A DNA stretch of 64,000 nt, from the NCBI GenBank assembly GCA_026874595.1, contig CM049322.1, positions 34,832,840 to 34,896,839 on the forward strand, given 5' to 3'. How positions within the stretch are numbered: position 1 is the stretch's first letter; every line of letters begins with the position of its first letter. This document shows positions 11,507 to 23,455 of this stretch, piece by piece. A model generated the notes under the pieces. The model was not told the origin of the DNA. It did not search any database and saw nothing but the letters and a program-made list of their open reading frames with translations. A program made the translations under genes and the position numbers. This DNA is from Sipunculus nudus. Taxonomy: Eukaryota; Annelida; Sipuncula; Golfingiida; Sipunculidae.

Positions 11507-13729
11507 ACATTTATTATTATTGATCATTCTGTATTATTTATGTATCGTGGGACAATAACATTTCATGCAGATCAATTTATTTCAAACACGAAAACACGAA
11601 ATATGACCATATTTCTTACTAAAGGGCTTAGGAATAGTGCTTAGTTGTCGTATGTTTTACAAAAAAAATTAAATTAAGGTCTTCAGGTCTGCCATGTGTC
11701 AATGACCTATAAAATAGAGAAATTTGGACTGTGGTGTAGCACAGAGCGGTATAAGTGTCGGTACTTGACACTTGATCTTAATTCAGTTATCATATGATGC
11801 GGAGGAAAAATTAACAAATGTGTTTTGACTTTTTTCAGCACTTCTTTCTTTAGTTGCATGGGAAAATTCTCGTATACCAGTAAGTCATTGAGCAGTCTTT
11901 GGGCGGACCTTTGATCTATGATTTATTCGGCCTTATTGAACATTCCCTATTAAACGTCTAAAGACACGGTAGCGTCTTTCATTGTAGGTCTTTCATTAAT
12001 CCCAATCCATTTAAATATCTTAATTTGTAACAAAATCATAATTTTCTCACATAAAAAATAGCGCCAGATAAATTTAACAAAGTATCAAGAAATATCGATA
12101 TTCGAAAAAACTGTTTCGCGAAACGCAATATGTGACTGATCGTATCGCAATATACTGATATATTGATAATATCGGGCAGACCTAATATATATCATTTCAC
12201 TGAACACCTCTGCACTTACGTATCATCGGTGTGATTTATTTCTTTATGTAGGTGAAATCGTCTGCAGGTCATTATTTTTTACCTCAACAGTGTTAATGGC
12301 AAATTTATACTTGAAATTACACGTGAACAATGTATTTAATTATCAAATGAAGTCCATGACTACGTTATTACCAGCAGGAGATCCTCCTTATTTATTCAAC
12401 GTAATTATGTACATGGTCGTTCATACTATTGCTGAATTTATTCTTTATTGTACAATGGGCCTTTTCTCTTTAATATTAACGATTTCTGCTTTTTTTAACC
12501 GATGCCTTCAAATCTTACATTTTTGGTATAACGACTATTTCATTTTCCTGTTGGTTATTTGTTGTTATTGTTTACTTTTTGTTTTTCTAGCCTGTCATTT
12601 GATAATGTGTTACTTTGTATATGTATTTTGGAAAATACTCATATATATTCCAATGGAAATAAATATTTTTTATGCAAAAAAAAACTGTACAGATATGTCC
12701 AATTTATCATTGTGCTTGATAGTCCAAAAACTCATTAGAATTTGAGCATATGTTATGACACTCTAAACCATGTATTATTACTGAACGTTCTAATTAGTTT
12801 ACTATCCATATTAAAATAATTCAGTTTTCATAAAGTTTAAACATTGCCGTCCTTCACAATTTACTTGTACATTGTTTCATTTAGGCCCGTCATTTACAAC
12901 TATATCATTAATTATTTCTACTGGTGAGAACTGTCCACTTCTCTTTCCTCAACAAATGAAGGTTACAGACAAGATAGCCTCTGTCTTACACTAAAATTAA
13001 TCCCGTTATTCTACAAGAATTTAAATAAAATATATAATGTTTATTCCGTACAAAGAGCGTACATCATTTGAAAACGGTTAAAAAAATCAAGAAAAAACAA
13101 CTGGCAATTCAATGTAGAAACACATCACTCAACTGTAAGCTGAGTGATGAAGTAATCAACGAAACTTAGACCACAATTGGCGACGTCAGATAATCGTTTG
13201 TACATTAGTTTTGTATTTTTCACATAAACAACTTAGACTTTTGCCAATAAAACTAGCTCTGTGAGCTATAAAAGAAACAAGTAAATTATTAGACCTGCTT
13301 ATACATAATATCATTTTGATCAATCTTTTCTCTATCTGCATGCCCAAAGGGAAACTTCCAGCGGCTGACAACAAAACAGGTGTATGTGCATTGTAGGGCA
13401 GTTTCCAGACCGCACGTAAACCTCTGTTATAGGTACTAGGTATATACTTTATACTTTTACGTCTCATATTCCAAGTGTGGCATCCATAGAAAGAAGTTCA
13501 ATTCGACTGTTAGCGATCCTTAACAATTTTTCGAGATAAACCCCCGGAATTAGCTGAAAGTAAAAAAAAATAAATAAATAAACCACTATTTTTTATTCAT
13601 ATTGATCAGAATGAAAAGATGCTATAGTACTTCAAGTGTTATTAATATAACCCGTATTTTTAGGACATCAGAGTGTATCTCTGAGGATAAATCGAGATTC
13701 CCTTACTTGCCGTTGAGACATTGTTAATT
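11501..13729. other. Anonymous DNA, including a 151-codon hydrophobic frame
   Basis: No recognised gene. The longest single frame of the window (12290-12745, plus strand) lies here. Its translation is hydrophobic, with two stretches able to form membrane segments. A handful of frames this long are expected by chance in AT-rich DNA of this size, and T-rich DNA gives hydrophobic translations by default, so I do not call it a gene. A hairpin with 9-bp perfect arms lies at 13123-13131 and 13141-13149 (CATCACTCA / TGAGTGATG). Confidence 0.45.
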
Positions 13730-14015
13730 ACCTCAGCCAAGGAGGTTATGTTATTACCTGCGTTGGTTTGTTTGTCTGTTAGCAATATTATTAAAAAAGT
13801 TAGCAGTGGATTTGTGGAAATTTTCAGGATAGTTTTGCACTGATAAAAGGAAACATTGTTTGAACTCTAGGGGAGATCCGGATAACAATCTGGATCCAGG
13901 ATTTAAAAAAAGGAAAAATGCTGCATTTGTGACAGTGCAATATCGAGGTACTACTCGGCTGCATTGGTGGAGGTCTGCGCTCTCTGAATGCTTTTCTAGT
14001 TTCAATTGTTTGAAT
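13730..14015 (+). mobile_element. Interspersed repeat ('GGAGGTCTGCGCTCTCTGA' family)
   Basis: Begins CCTCAGCCAAGGAGGTTATG, runs through GTTTGTTTGTCTGTTAGCAA, GATCCGGATAACAATCTGGA and GGATCCAGGATTT, and ends GGTGGAGGTCTGCGCTCTCT. This is the order of blocks in a repeat I recall from many marine animal genomes. A second copy of the same family, on the minus strand, is at 50048-50330. It has no coding capacity. Whether it is a SINE or the truncated tail of a LINE is not clear from the window. Confidence 0.75.
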
Positions 14016-15623
14016 GATAAAGCACACAGATTCACAGATAGTGTAGACCTTTTATGTATTTGAATCTGCTGTGAATGTTCATCCGTTCCCTGGTTTTCGA
14101 AAGTAGTTTAACAAAGACTATCTTATCTGGAGAATTGCAAAAATTTATCACTTATATGTCCCAAGTAATGATAAACAGCTAATAAATAATATTTCCTCAT
14201 TCCAACATAATGAAATACGTAATGACATGGAATTCAGTTCACCTTCAGTGATGGGGCAAAACCTAATGTTTTTTTTTTAATATCATACTAGGGTAACCAT
14301 ATTTTGCTTTTTATTTTCTAGCTGTCATCCGTTTCTCTGGTAATTTTTCTCTCCACCTTTCGACCAAGAACTTTTAATTCTATTAAAACTGGATAACTTT
14401 TTTTATCAATGTATTCTACAGACACACAACCCCAACGGTTACCTTACCCATTTTGTTGTGTTATAGGTCTTTTGTCGACCAGGGCTGCGGTCTTTCCAAG
14501 AATCATTCATAATGACACGACAGAAACAGAAGTAAAAGACCACAAATTCATAAACTGCCGAGGCTGTCACAATCATTGTCCTGCGGCTGACAATCTTGGA
14601 AAGAATTTCGTAACTAAATATCTCCTTTTACAGATTGAGCCATATTTTTCCTTTTAAAAGAAGGGGAATTCCTAGACTGCCTTCTTCCGGTGAGTGTTAC
14701 TTCTTACTATGACTTTACAAATAAGTGTTTACTTTTTAATAACATGCCAACAATAGGACTCTATTTGAATTTAGCGTATCAATCATCCCGTATTCCTCTA
14801 AAATAAGCGGTTTGAATTCGGTTTCAAAAGGTCTCGTCGATATTCTTCTGCTTCAAAAGAGGGGTATATCTGGGTGTACGATTTTTATAATAACCTTCCT
14901 GGATTTCATTGGCTCAGACACATAGCATGAGATAACACACACACACAAGAAAACCGGCAGCGAATATCACGTCTATATTATTTTTTTTTTATTTAAGGGA
15001 AAATATTTAAATGAAAAACCAAGAATGCATGTGAACTCAACATCGGTATTGGTTTCATAAAATTAATAATTTCCTACTGCGGCTTTTCTAATCAAACCTA
15101 TGGACAAACAAAGCGCTTTTCCCTTCACACTTTGATTATGATTAATTCCAAATTTAGTCAAATCCTCCTTATTTCAATTCATCATGTACATATTGTTTCA
15201 TGAATCATGTTCTGTGCCATACAATAATAGACAAGCAGACAGCTTTGTAATCGTTACAACATATTCTCCGTCCAAATTCGTCTGCAAGAGACGAAACATC
15301 ACAAGCAGATGGAAAACCAGCAATTGAACATTTCTATTGCTATATATTCAGGATTGGGACGCTGGATTTTTTTGAGTCTCGTTAACCCTGCCCTCTCCTC
15401 TTGGAGTCGTAGCAAAAGTATTTACTCTATCCAGTCAGGAGTCAAGGAGTACTGCTCATTGGCGGCAGTAAAATGTAAAAAGAATGACAAACTGACGCCT
15501 TTTAAGGTTGTTTAATTGGTTGTATGTTCAAGGGCGGGAGCTTCGACAAAAGCCACAAGAATGGCTCGATAGACCAAGAAGACAAAGAGTAATTCGGATG
15601 AAACTGATATAAGGGGTGATATG

Positions 15624-15625
<2 letters not shown>
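14016..15625. other. Anonymous AT-rich DNA
   Basis: No gene recognised. An 82-codon frame at 14409-14657 holds an 11-bp inverted repeat (TCTTTCCAAGA near 14491, its complement near 14594). A short (CA)n run is at 14935-14947. Confidence 0.45.

Positions 15626-15664
<39 letters not shown>
15626..15664. repeat. (TA)n microsatellite
   Basis: About 19 TA units. Confidence 0.95.
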
Positions 15665-15666
<2 letters not shown>

Positions 15667-16145
15667 TGAATGTATGTATCACTGTATTCTATCTTTTTTC
15701 AGTGCTCTGTGGAGAAGGTTCATTCTGACTTCGCCTTTCCCGGATCCGGAAGTGACGCATCATGTTACCGGGTCCTGAGGGTAAAGGGCACTGGGAGAAA
15801 GCTGGGAGAAAGACTCGGAGTCAGAGTTGAAACACATTGAAGTTCAAGTGATAGGATGTCAGCCTACCAATATTCTAACTTTCTGTTTTCTTCATAAGAT
15901 ACCAACGAAGTAATATTTTTTAAATCATTCTGCATAATTAACTTATTCATAAAATCAATTTGCGCTGTTATTCAATGCGAGAACACACGATTTCCTTACC
16001 TAGAAAGCTGCCGTCGCTGTTTCGGTTAGCAAAGATATAGTAAAACATAAGGTTGATTCACACTTATATTTATTATTAATATTCATATTTACTCTTGCAA
16101 AAAGTTTACACATAGGACTTGGGAAAAATGACTGAGACTATTCTA
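15665..16145. other. No recognisable feature
   Basis: Contains a short GC-richer patch (15720-15830) with the direct repeat CTGGGAGAAAG. Nothing further could be supported. Confidence 0.4.
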
Positions 16146-16765
16146 AAGCCTAGATCTCACTAACTTTCTCCTTCTACGATGTCTCAACAATCAGCCGCGA
16201 CATACCAGAACGTGGCATTGCCAGGAATGAACGTGATGAAACCCACGACCACGTTCTCATGACGTATACGGCAGGTTCCCCCAACGATCACCTACGCTTC
16301 TGCTTCGGCATTGCGACGGTTATAACCGAGTTCCCCTACGGTAAATCGTGGTTTGCCGTAGGAGATAGTAGATATGCCCCGTTCTTCCTTGTACTCGCCT
16401 CGTTGTCGCTACGGTGCTGCAACTGTTATCTTCGTTCACCTACGGAAGCATCACGGTAATAACGTGAAGTCACGTTTTCCAACGGTATCCCGCGGCAATA
16501 GGCCACATTCTCGGGTAGACAAGAAAGGAGATTTAACGCCCAGCCTCCAAGGTTTGACACATAAAATAAGTTTCATCCGTAGTGCAAGGTGCACACCTCC
16601 ATACCAGGAGCCACGTCCTTTTTTAACATTGCAAAGGATATAGTGGACCCCTCACGAACATGCACGTTCATTCACAGTGATAACGGCCACGTTCTAACAA
16701 GTCCTCCCAAGACCTTTAAGTACGTGAGCCGTAGAGGGAACGTGATAAGTGAGACCTATAGGCTT
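16146..16765. mobile_element. CpG-rich TIR element with CACGTTC and CCTACGG motif arrays
   Basis: The left end AAGCCTAGATCTCACTAAC pairs with the reverse complement of the right end (AAGCCTATAGGTCTCACTTA). Imperfect similarity runs about 35 bp to a shared TCTACG. Inside, CACGTTC or its complement GAACGTG occurs seven or eight times in about 550 bp, and CCTACGG/CCGTAGG variants about five times. CpG density stands out against the surrounding DNA. There is no convincing target duplication and no transposase, so this reads as a non-autonomous element. Overlapping frames at 16259-16771 have no recognisable domain and are best explained by GC content. Confidence 0.55.
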
Positions 16766-17142
16766 CACTGACGATAATTTTGGAGAATTTTCATTCACAC
16801 AAAGGCTTACCCTTCTTAAATGTCCTTTACTAAAGGTGGTTTCCTAAAAAAATTCCCAATCTGCTTCTCTCACTTTATCTCTCCGGCTCTCTGTTGACCT
16901 CATCACTGTGTCCACTGTCATATGAATATCCTCTTCTGCTAAATAGTCAACATAATGAATATACTAATTGAATAATCTTTTTCTAACATCTGAAGATTTA
17001 CATAGGGCTAACTCAAAGTGTCATATATCCAACAGACCCGCATTAAATATTTAATCAGTCAAAGTAATCTAGTGCTAGTTATGGGCATGATTCATTCAGA
17101 TATATTAGTTTCACTGGTTACAGAAACTAATCAGATATTTGA

Positions 17143-17440
17143 CCAGCTTTCTGTGATCAATGGGTAGAGCACAGCACTCAAAACCGGGAGATTGTGAGTT
17201 CGAATCTCAGATTTTTCACGAGTGAAATTTTTACGGTCGGTCCCCGTGAAGGTTTAATGGGAAGGCCGTGCACAGAGGTTGTGTTCACTTACTTACAAAT
17301 GCGCCTTTTGTGGGATCCTCGGTGGTATGACCGACAAGATACAAAATTAGCCAGGAAATGAAACGTGTGCTACGTTAGGAAACGTATGCCTATGCCCTTC
17401 CGTAGATGCCGAAATAAGAATGGAATTCTACTGATGTATA
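17143..17440 (+). mobile_element. tRNA-derived SINE, copy A
   Basis: The 5' part is tRNA-like: a box A region (GATCAATGGGTAGAGC) is followed by a box B match (GAGTTCGAATCTC). The body contains TTTTTACGGTCGGTCC, TTTAATGGGAAGG, TGCGCCTTTTGTGGGATCCT and CGGTGGTATGACC. The 3' end is AAGAATGGAATTCTACTGAT. The same block order is found at 60618-60947. Relative to that copy, this one lacks about 50 bp in the middle (the segment holding GGGAGCCATTACACATCC). No coding capacity. Flanking target duplications were not identified. Confidence 0.8.
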
Positions 17441-19214
17441 CATACTTAATTCGGCTAATATTAAAAGGTGAAGGCGATAACCTCAACAAAATATGTTGTC
17501 CACACATGAACTTATTGAGTGTAACACATATTTTTACTTATTCTGATAATATTATTACTCGGTAAATAATCACTGCCTTGTCCGAGAAGATATATTGTCT
17601 GTTTGACAAAAGCCTGCAGTTATCCAAGGTCTTTGATATTTTTCAGAATTGAAGCTCTTTACTCCCTGAATATTCTATCTTATACTCGGAATTCTCTCCA
17701 CCTTTCTTCTCAACAGCCTCTGAGATCGTTTTGCGTATGACAGTGTGCCATACCTCATTTTAAAAGTTATTTTCCCCGTAGTGACATGGTCGATATGAGA
17801 ATAAGGAATACTTAATGTACACATTATTTTGAGTGACTTTTGCGTGTTTTCCGACCTGAATGGAGAGTTTGCCACCGAAAACAGCCGAACTGCCTTCGGA
17901 AAAGCCCGGAATGCGGAATTTTGGTCATTCCCAATTCAATCAACCTCCATGCTGCGCGGGATTTAGTTTTGTTGTACATGTTAATAAACCCGGGTGTGTC
18001 TGACCCAGGGTCAATAAATGTGAACAAAAGGTGTTTCTAGATCCCTTGGCACTCATTTCTTATGTCAGCATACAACAATGGTAGAAGCCGATCCGTGGGG
18101 GCGGCGGGGGGCATCAACCTTGTTTCCATACCTGGGGACCTGAAACAAAAGATCCAGAGGGGGGCACCCATCTCTCATTTTATTCATTTCTTTTCGCAGT
18201 TATTATTAATAAATTTTTATTCTTATGTATTATTTTATTCCCAAGGAATTAAATTATTAATTTACCCACAATTGATTACATTCTATTTCATAAGTTCAGG
18301 AAACTAATGGTCAGTCCTAAGTGATCACGAAGGCAAAAAACGAGGTAAACGGAGGCGTAACAAGGCGTAAATGCGGTGAAAGTATTATTTAAAAGACTAA
18401 AATCGGAAGTTTTTTTGAAAGTTTTAAAATTAAGACTTTTGTCTCAGAGATCTGTCTAAAGTTTGCAAAGTATAAAGTGAGAGCTTTTTAGGTAAAGAAG
18501 GAAAATGATAAATGTAAATAGTTATGAATAAAGCGACCGGAATTTTATATATAGCAATGATTGGCGTGGCAAAACTGCTTCCTGTTAATAAAGCTAAGAT
18601 TACCTGAAGGCTACGGACTTTGGCTACAAACGTTTTTCTTTTCATCAGTTGAGACCCAACATGCTTCAATTGTCGAAATTGAGTATGCGATCTACAAAAT
18701 AATTAGTCATTTTCCATATACCTTAAAAGATTCTTCTTGCGCAAATTAGCAACATTACCGTAGATCTGGCCTTCATTTGCAAAAAAATTAAATATTTGAT
18801 CCACGTCTATGAATTATATGAGCGGCAAATTAATTTTGTGTATAGCTTAATCCTGTCGGTCTGAAGTGACTGAAGAAATTGGGAAAAAAATCGCAAGATA
18901 ATTCTTAACAGGCTTTTTTTCAATAACAAGATTGGACGAAAGCCCTCTTTCCCAGAGGTTTTAATGTAAATATATAATTTCTGAAATTACAATCACAGTA
19001 CTATCTTGTTAATAAATGTTAATATATGCTGTGCAGAGTATTACAAGGGAAGCTATATAAACAGGCAAAGAGAAAGATTGATGTATTTTAGACAGAAAAA
19101 AAATGATTTATTATCTCACAAGCTTTCGAAGCGTACAGGCTATTTCGTCAGGAAAAGAAACCTGTTCATTTGAAATGCTTGTTTGGTAATAAATAAGCTT
19201 TGCGACAATAGATT
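17441..19214. other. Anonymous AT-rich DNA
   Basis: No gene or repeat family recognised. Frames of 60-81 codons at 17675-18307 overlap on opposite strands and show no domain. Confidence 0.45.
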
Positions 19215-19371
19215 CGGCTTTACCATAAAAATAATAATAATAAAAATAATAATAATAATAATTATAATAATAATAAATAATAATTATAATAATAATGAAA
19301 TTAATTATAATAATAATGTTGATAATAATAATAATATAACAATTATAGTAATAACAATAATAACAGTAATA

Positions 19372-19403
<32 letters not shown>

Positions 19404-19440
19404 TAATAAGAATATTTATTATTATTATTACTATTATTAA
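19215..19440. repeat. (AAT)n-rich tract
   Basis: Imperfect AAT/ATT triplets for about 225 bp. Low-complexity Ile/Asn/Tyr translations on both strands are artefacts of this tract. Confidence 0.9.
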
Positions 19441-19448
19441 TACAATAT

Positions 19449-19479
19449 TTATATATATATATAGAGAGAGAGAGAGAGT
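19449..19479. repeat. (TA)n-(GA)n compound microsatellite
   Basis: A short TA run passes directly into (GA)8 at about 19463. Confidence 0.9.
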
Positions 19480-19593
19480 GTTTGTATGCTGAGTATCAGA
19501 CACGTTGGAACATTTTGTTGCTACTCCGATAACCTGATGATCGCCACAGTGCTAACTCTGGTCTAAGCTGAGATCGGATGCTGTTATGGATTT

Positions 19594-19596
<3 letters not shown>

Positions 19597-19639
<43 letters not shown>
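19597..19639. repeat. (TA)n microsatellite
   Basis: About 21 TA units, 50 bp upstream of solo LTR copy 2. Confidence 0.95.
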
Positions 19640-19640
<1 letters not shown>

Positions 19641-19944
19641 TTATTTTCAAGTACTTTGGGAGTATTTATTTGCTATTTCTGGTATATATGGTGTTACAGG
19701 TACTCTATTGTGTGACACGGGCGTGGCTCGTGTTGTTGTTACATTCCGTACTGGTTGAACTCTCGTTGTCATGAGGGCCTTGAGTTTTCACGCTTGGTAG
19801 TGGGTCACGTGATTAGCCTGGTATTTGTGGAGAAACACACGGCTGTGTCTTTCTGGAGAGTTCCTGAAACGCCTGTTTACTGTGGAGTAGGGTACTTTGT
19901 AGACTGTTCGAGAAGTAGAAGGTTCCCGGCTTAGGGTGTTAAGG

Positions 19945-19953
19945 TATATAAAG
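19945..19953 (+). promoter_or_regulatory. LTR TATA box
   Basis: TATATAAAG sits 253 bp into solo LTR copy 2 and 356 bp before the AATAAA signal. This spacing suits the transcription start and RNA end of a retrotransposon LTR. Inferred from sequence only. Confidence 0.55.
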
Positions 19954-20308
19954 GGCTGTTTTTTTAGAACCAGGGGGCAGACAGCAGAGCAGATACCAGC
20001 GGACACAGAAGCGTGTGTCAGATTCTAAAGATCTTATCCGACGAATGCGGCAATTATAGATATTTCAAGAACTTTCCTGGATTTTATACACTGGACTTCA
20101 GTTTACATTCTGTGTTGTTTCAAGAACTTTTCACTGGAATGTCATTCTCCGAGAGCTTACATTCAAAGGACTTATTTCAGTGACACTGTTGGTATTCAGG
20201 TATTGTACCATTATCTTTCTGTGTGATCGTATTGACTTGTTGCTATACCGCTGTTTCACTGTATAATTGTATTGATTACGTGTATTGTATTGTTAGGATT
20301 GTTTTAGG

Positions 20309-20314
20309 AATAAA
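20309..20314 (+). terminator. LTR polyadenylation signal
   Basis: AATAAA in the context GGAATAAATTATAG. The same AATAAATTATA context is present in copy 3 (25503-25508) and degraded to AATGAATTATA in copy 1. Confidence 0.6.
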
Positions 20315-20472
20315 TTATAGTATTTGTTAACAAAAAAAACTACTGACTACTTTATTCATTCCCCTAGACATTTCCCGCTGCCTAGTGGTACAGAATCTGA
20401 TTTTTTTTATCTCCATTGCAAAATTTGTGTTCATCACGCATACGTAATCAGTTTATATTAGGTTCCGAAACA

Positions 20473-20839
20473 ATGGTCAATACATTACCGTTAGAGGAGA
20501 GGCTTTGGATTTAAGAAAATTACTCATGGAAATGAACTTCATATTTTATTCAATACATCAAGGTGTCTCCACTGATGACTTCTACCTTTCACCATAGACA
20601 GGAATCTAACATATAATAGGAATACCTTCACCAACATAACCTCCACTGTAGTCCCGCATTACGCCAAAAGGGACATGTCAAAACAATGTTTAGTATATAA
20701 CTCTAAAGGAGCCAAACAGGCGGAGCTTTTCTCGGGTAAATCCAAATCGACCAGACATTGTGGATATTATGTTGGGTATATTCATCGTAAAGTCATAAAA
20801 CAGTACAGTCAGAAGTTGCGGTAAAAGTTCTGCTTTGAC
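20473..20839. other. No recognisable feature
   Basis: Anonymous sequence between the solo LTR and the first duplicated unit. It may be the diverged start of that unit, but no match to the other units could be seen. Confidence 0.35.
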
Positions 20840-22417
20840 GTTGGTAATGGTCTCCGTAACCTATAAACCTTAATCATTGTACGGTGTGTTTAATTTACAT
20901 ATCGTCCTTTGATCGCTCCCTTTAGCTATCTTCGTCCTTTGTGTCAGCTTTATCTTCTTGTTGTTTTTTTTATTTCCTTTATCAAAGTTTCCTTTAGTGT
21001 TTAAATGGAGGCTTTTATATTCTGCTCAGTTTTGGATATGGGCTTTCAAATAAATTTAGTATCAATAGTCCTATTACATTGATAGGGCAAATATCAAATC
21101 CATCGTCTAAATCTCCAAAAAGGCTCAAAGTTCGATTATCCAGTTATCAACTTGTAGTAAATATGATATAGATTATAGCACTTGCGGCTTTTGAAAAGAG
21201 CTTTGAACGAGAGACCCAGACAAAAAGGGAAAATGGGACTAAATATGAGGTTCGGTCCATTGGTTTCTGTTTCTACTGTATGACTTTTTTTCTGAACAAA
21301 ATGATTTATTTGGATATTGAGTAGTTTATCAAGTAAATGTAGTATAATTATACAGATCGGAAAAATGATACATTAATACGATTACAAAGATTATTTTAGT
21401 TATTCTCAGATAGTGAGCTTTCATAATAAAGGATGTCGCTGACACACAAACAAATGAATATATTATTAATTGAATTAATGCAGCACATATGAATCAAAAT
21501 TGATAAGTTGATGGAGCCCGTAGTAGAAATAAGTCTTGAGATTTTATCACATGTTCTTTCAACAAGACAATTTTAAACATTTTATGATTTAGAAAAATGT
21601 GTTTATAACAAAAAGGAATTGCTCCAAGAAAAGGATTAATATTTATTGGCAATATATCGTCTTCAACATTTGTGTAAAGTAAACCTCTAATTTGGCTGCC
21701 GGAAATCAAATGATTTGTAATCCTATAAATCAGTAACCTTGGGTCAGCATGCTCGGAAGCAAGTTCAGCACTTGCCGAACTCCAACTCACCGGTTCTTTT
21801 TAGATATTAGTTCAATGGGCGCCAAAGTGAGTTTTGACAGTTACGTCAGACAGACAATGATAAATGTTATGGAGGGAGTCGTCACGAACGCGGGGGGCGT
21901 CACTGCCCGTCCGTTTTGGATTAGGATCAAAAGTGACGAGTTTAATCCACCGTGGGGCGCGCGACAGTTCATTGGCACAAGCACCGTGGTGTGGCGAACT
22001 GGCCAAAAGTGTTGTTAATCTTTCCGTTTGGTTTACCTTTATATATTTATTGGTTTTGGAAATGCCTTGGCCTGTCATATACAGTTCCTGTCATATCCAC
22101 TTTTCCGAGGTAAACTGGGATGTCTTCCCTGGAGTGATATCTGCCTAAGTATGGATAGATTGATCTAAAACAAACCAACTGGCTTTCACATAGACCAGAA
22201 CAAACGTATAAAAACACTTTAGCTGTCAGTGTAAACAAATGCATAGTATCTATCTGGGAATAGGTTTTCATAATCTTACTTGGCAGTTACAATATTTTTT
22301 ATCTTTGTTTCCTGCACATATCGAAATGTTATGCTTATGTTTACTTTTTGTATAGGGAAACCTGAAAGACAAGTAGATTAGGAACTCGATATTTTACAAA
22401 TGTTGTCATTTGTAGGG
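20840..22417. repeat. Diverged tandem unit 1
   Basis: First of four related units. Blocks in order: (A) CCGTAACCT followed by a TTTGATCGCTCCCTTT-like stretch; (B) AGTGTTTAAATGGAGG near 20996 to GAGCTTTGAAC near 21200; (C) GGATGTCGCTGACAC to CTTCAACATTTGTGTAA, 21434-21677; (D) GGTCAGCATGCTC at 21742 through TTCAATGGGCGCCAAAGTGAG; (E) AGTGACGAGTTTAATCC through TTTATATATTTATTGGTTTTGGA and on to 22390. Blocks A/B recur at 22940 and 24660, D/E at 23510 and 27940, and C only at 27600. Short frames cross these blocks but none is conserved as protein between units. Confidence 0.75.
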
Positions 22418-22860
22418 CAGTATTGTACTCGAGTCCACCACATTAAAGGCAGGCTGCACGTCAAAGACAGTCGAGCCAAAGTTAGAGGCAGAGTCTTTCA
22501 AGCTCGGCTCCAACTCCACCTGCGAATCCGAATTAAGTGGAACTGGCGTCCATGTCCCAATCCGAGCCTAGTATATTTTATCATAATCAACAACACTTTA
22601 CACTCGAACTTTAAAATTATCGCGTGTATTTTTATGTAAGTCTATACACATGCTTTTTACATTTATGCTTAACTACATTTATCTGTCAATGTAGATATAA
22701 AACGTATAATTACACAGCTGTATATCTGTTATATTCTTCATTTTTACAAGGTCGAATACAAGGCCTTATACGGGATTTTTTTCTACTGGACTAGAGATTG
22801 ACTCAACCTGATTCATCCCAGTGAGAGTTCATGTTTTCAAAACATTATTATCCTCCCACT
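22418..22860 (+). mobile_element. hAT-like 'GAGTCC' element remnant in unit 1
   Basis: Starts CAGTATTGTACTCGAGTCC, a degraded form of the CAGTGATGTACNC start of the family at 62472, and contains further GAGCC/GAGTC motifs. The right part (CTACTGGACTAGAGATTGACTC, near 22782) aligns with the second half of the 52415-53388 copy and then decays. A corresponding remnant lies at the same place in unit 2, so the insertion pre-dates the duplication. Confidence 0.6.
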
Positions 22861-22899
22861 CTGAGTAATCCCCCCACTTTGGAAGATAAATTGGCGCCA

Positions 22900-23404
22900 C
22901 AGCAAACAGTGAAATCTTAAGCTGCGATAAAACATTTCCCTTCGAGCTGGTCTTGGGTTCCGTAAACTTTAAACTGAAATCATTTTGCTGTGCGGTGCGT
23001 TCACTTTATTTATCTTCCTCTGAGCGTTCCCTTCCCTATATCTTTGTCCTTTGTCCAGGCCGTTTCTACTTCGGTTTTTTATTATTATTATTTCCATTAT
23101 CAAACTTCCCTTCAGTGTTTAAATAGTGGCTTTTATATTATGCGTAGTTTAGGATGTGAGCCTTGAAAAAATATCTTAGTAGCTACAATACAAAGCCTCG
23201 ATGGGGCAAACTGCAAATCCTTCTTCTAACCCTTTATCAGCTGTAAATTTGAATCTTATTATGAATATGTTGTACATATAGATGATATAGGTTATAGTGC
23301 TTAAGGCTTTTGAAGGGAGCTTTGAACATCAACGAGACGGCCAGACAAAGGCTAAACTTGAAAACATAGTATTGGTCATAGCAATTGTGAGCCGTATAAT
23401 ATTG

Positions 23405-23455
<51 letters not shown>

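Larger units (their letters stand above)
19692..20472 (+). mobile_element. Solo LTR, copy 2, with 4-bp target duplication
   Basis: A 781-bp element starting TGTTACAGG and ending TTCCGAAACA, flanked by the direct repeat ATGG (19688-19691 and 20473-20476). A TATA box (TATATAAAG, 19945-19953) and an AATAAA signal (20309-20314) fit the U3-R-U5 plan of an LTR read on the plus strand. No internal region or partner LTR exists in the window, so it is a solo LTR left by recombination between two LTRs. Homologous to 858-1652 and 24921-25663. A 4-5 bp duplication fits Gypsy or BEL/Pao families. Confidence 0.88.

Noticed and set aside
12290-12745. 151-codon hydrophobic frame as a membrane protein
   Set aside because: A few frames of this length are expected by chance in AT-rich DNA of this size. 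There is no homology I recognise, no splice context, and T-rich codons give hydrophobic residues by default.
16259-16771. Overlapping 60-89-codon frames as exons
   Set aside because: All lie in an element with inverted ends and repeated words. No splice sites frame them and no domain is visible.
19111-19503. 130-codon Ile/Tyr-rich frame on the minus strand
   Set aside because: Product of an AAT/ATT tract; no non-repetitive coding content.
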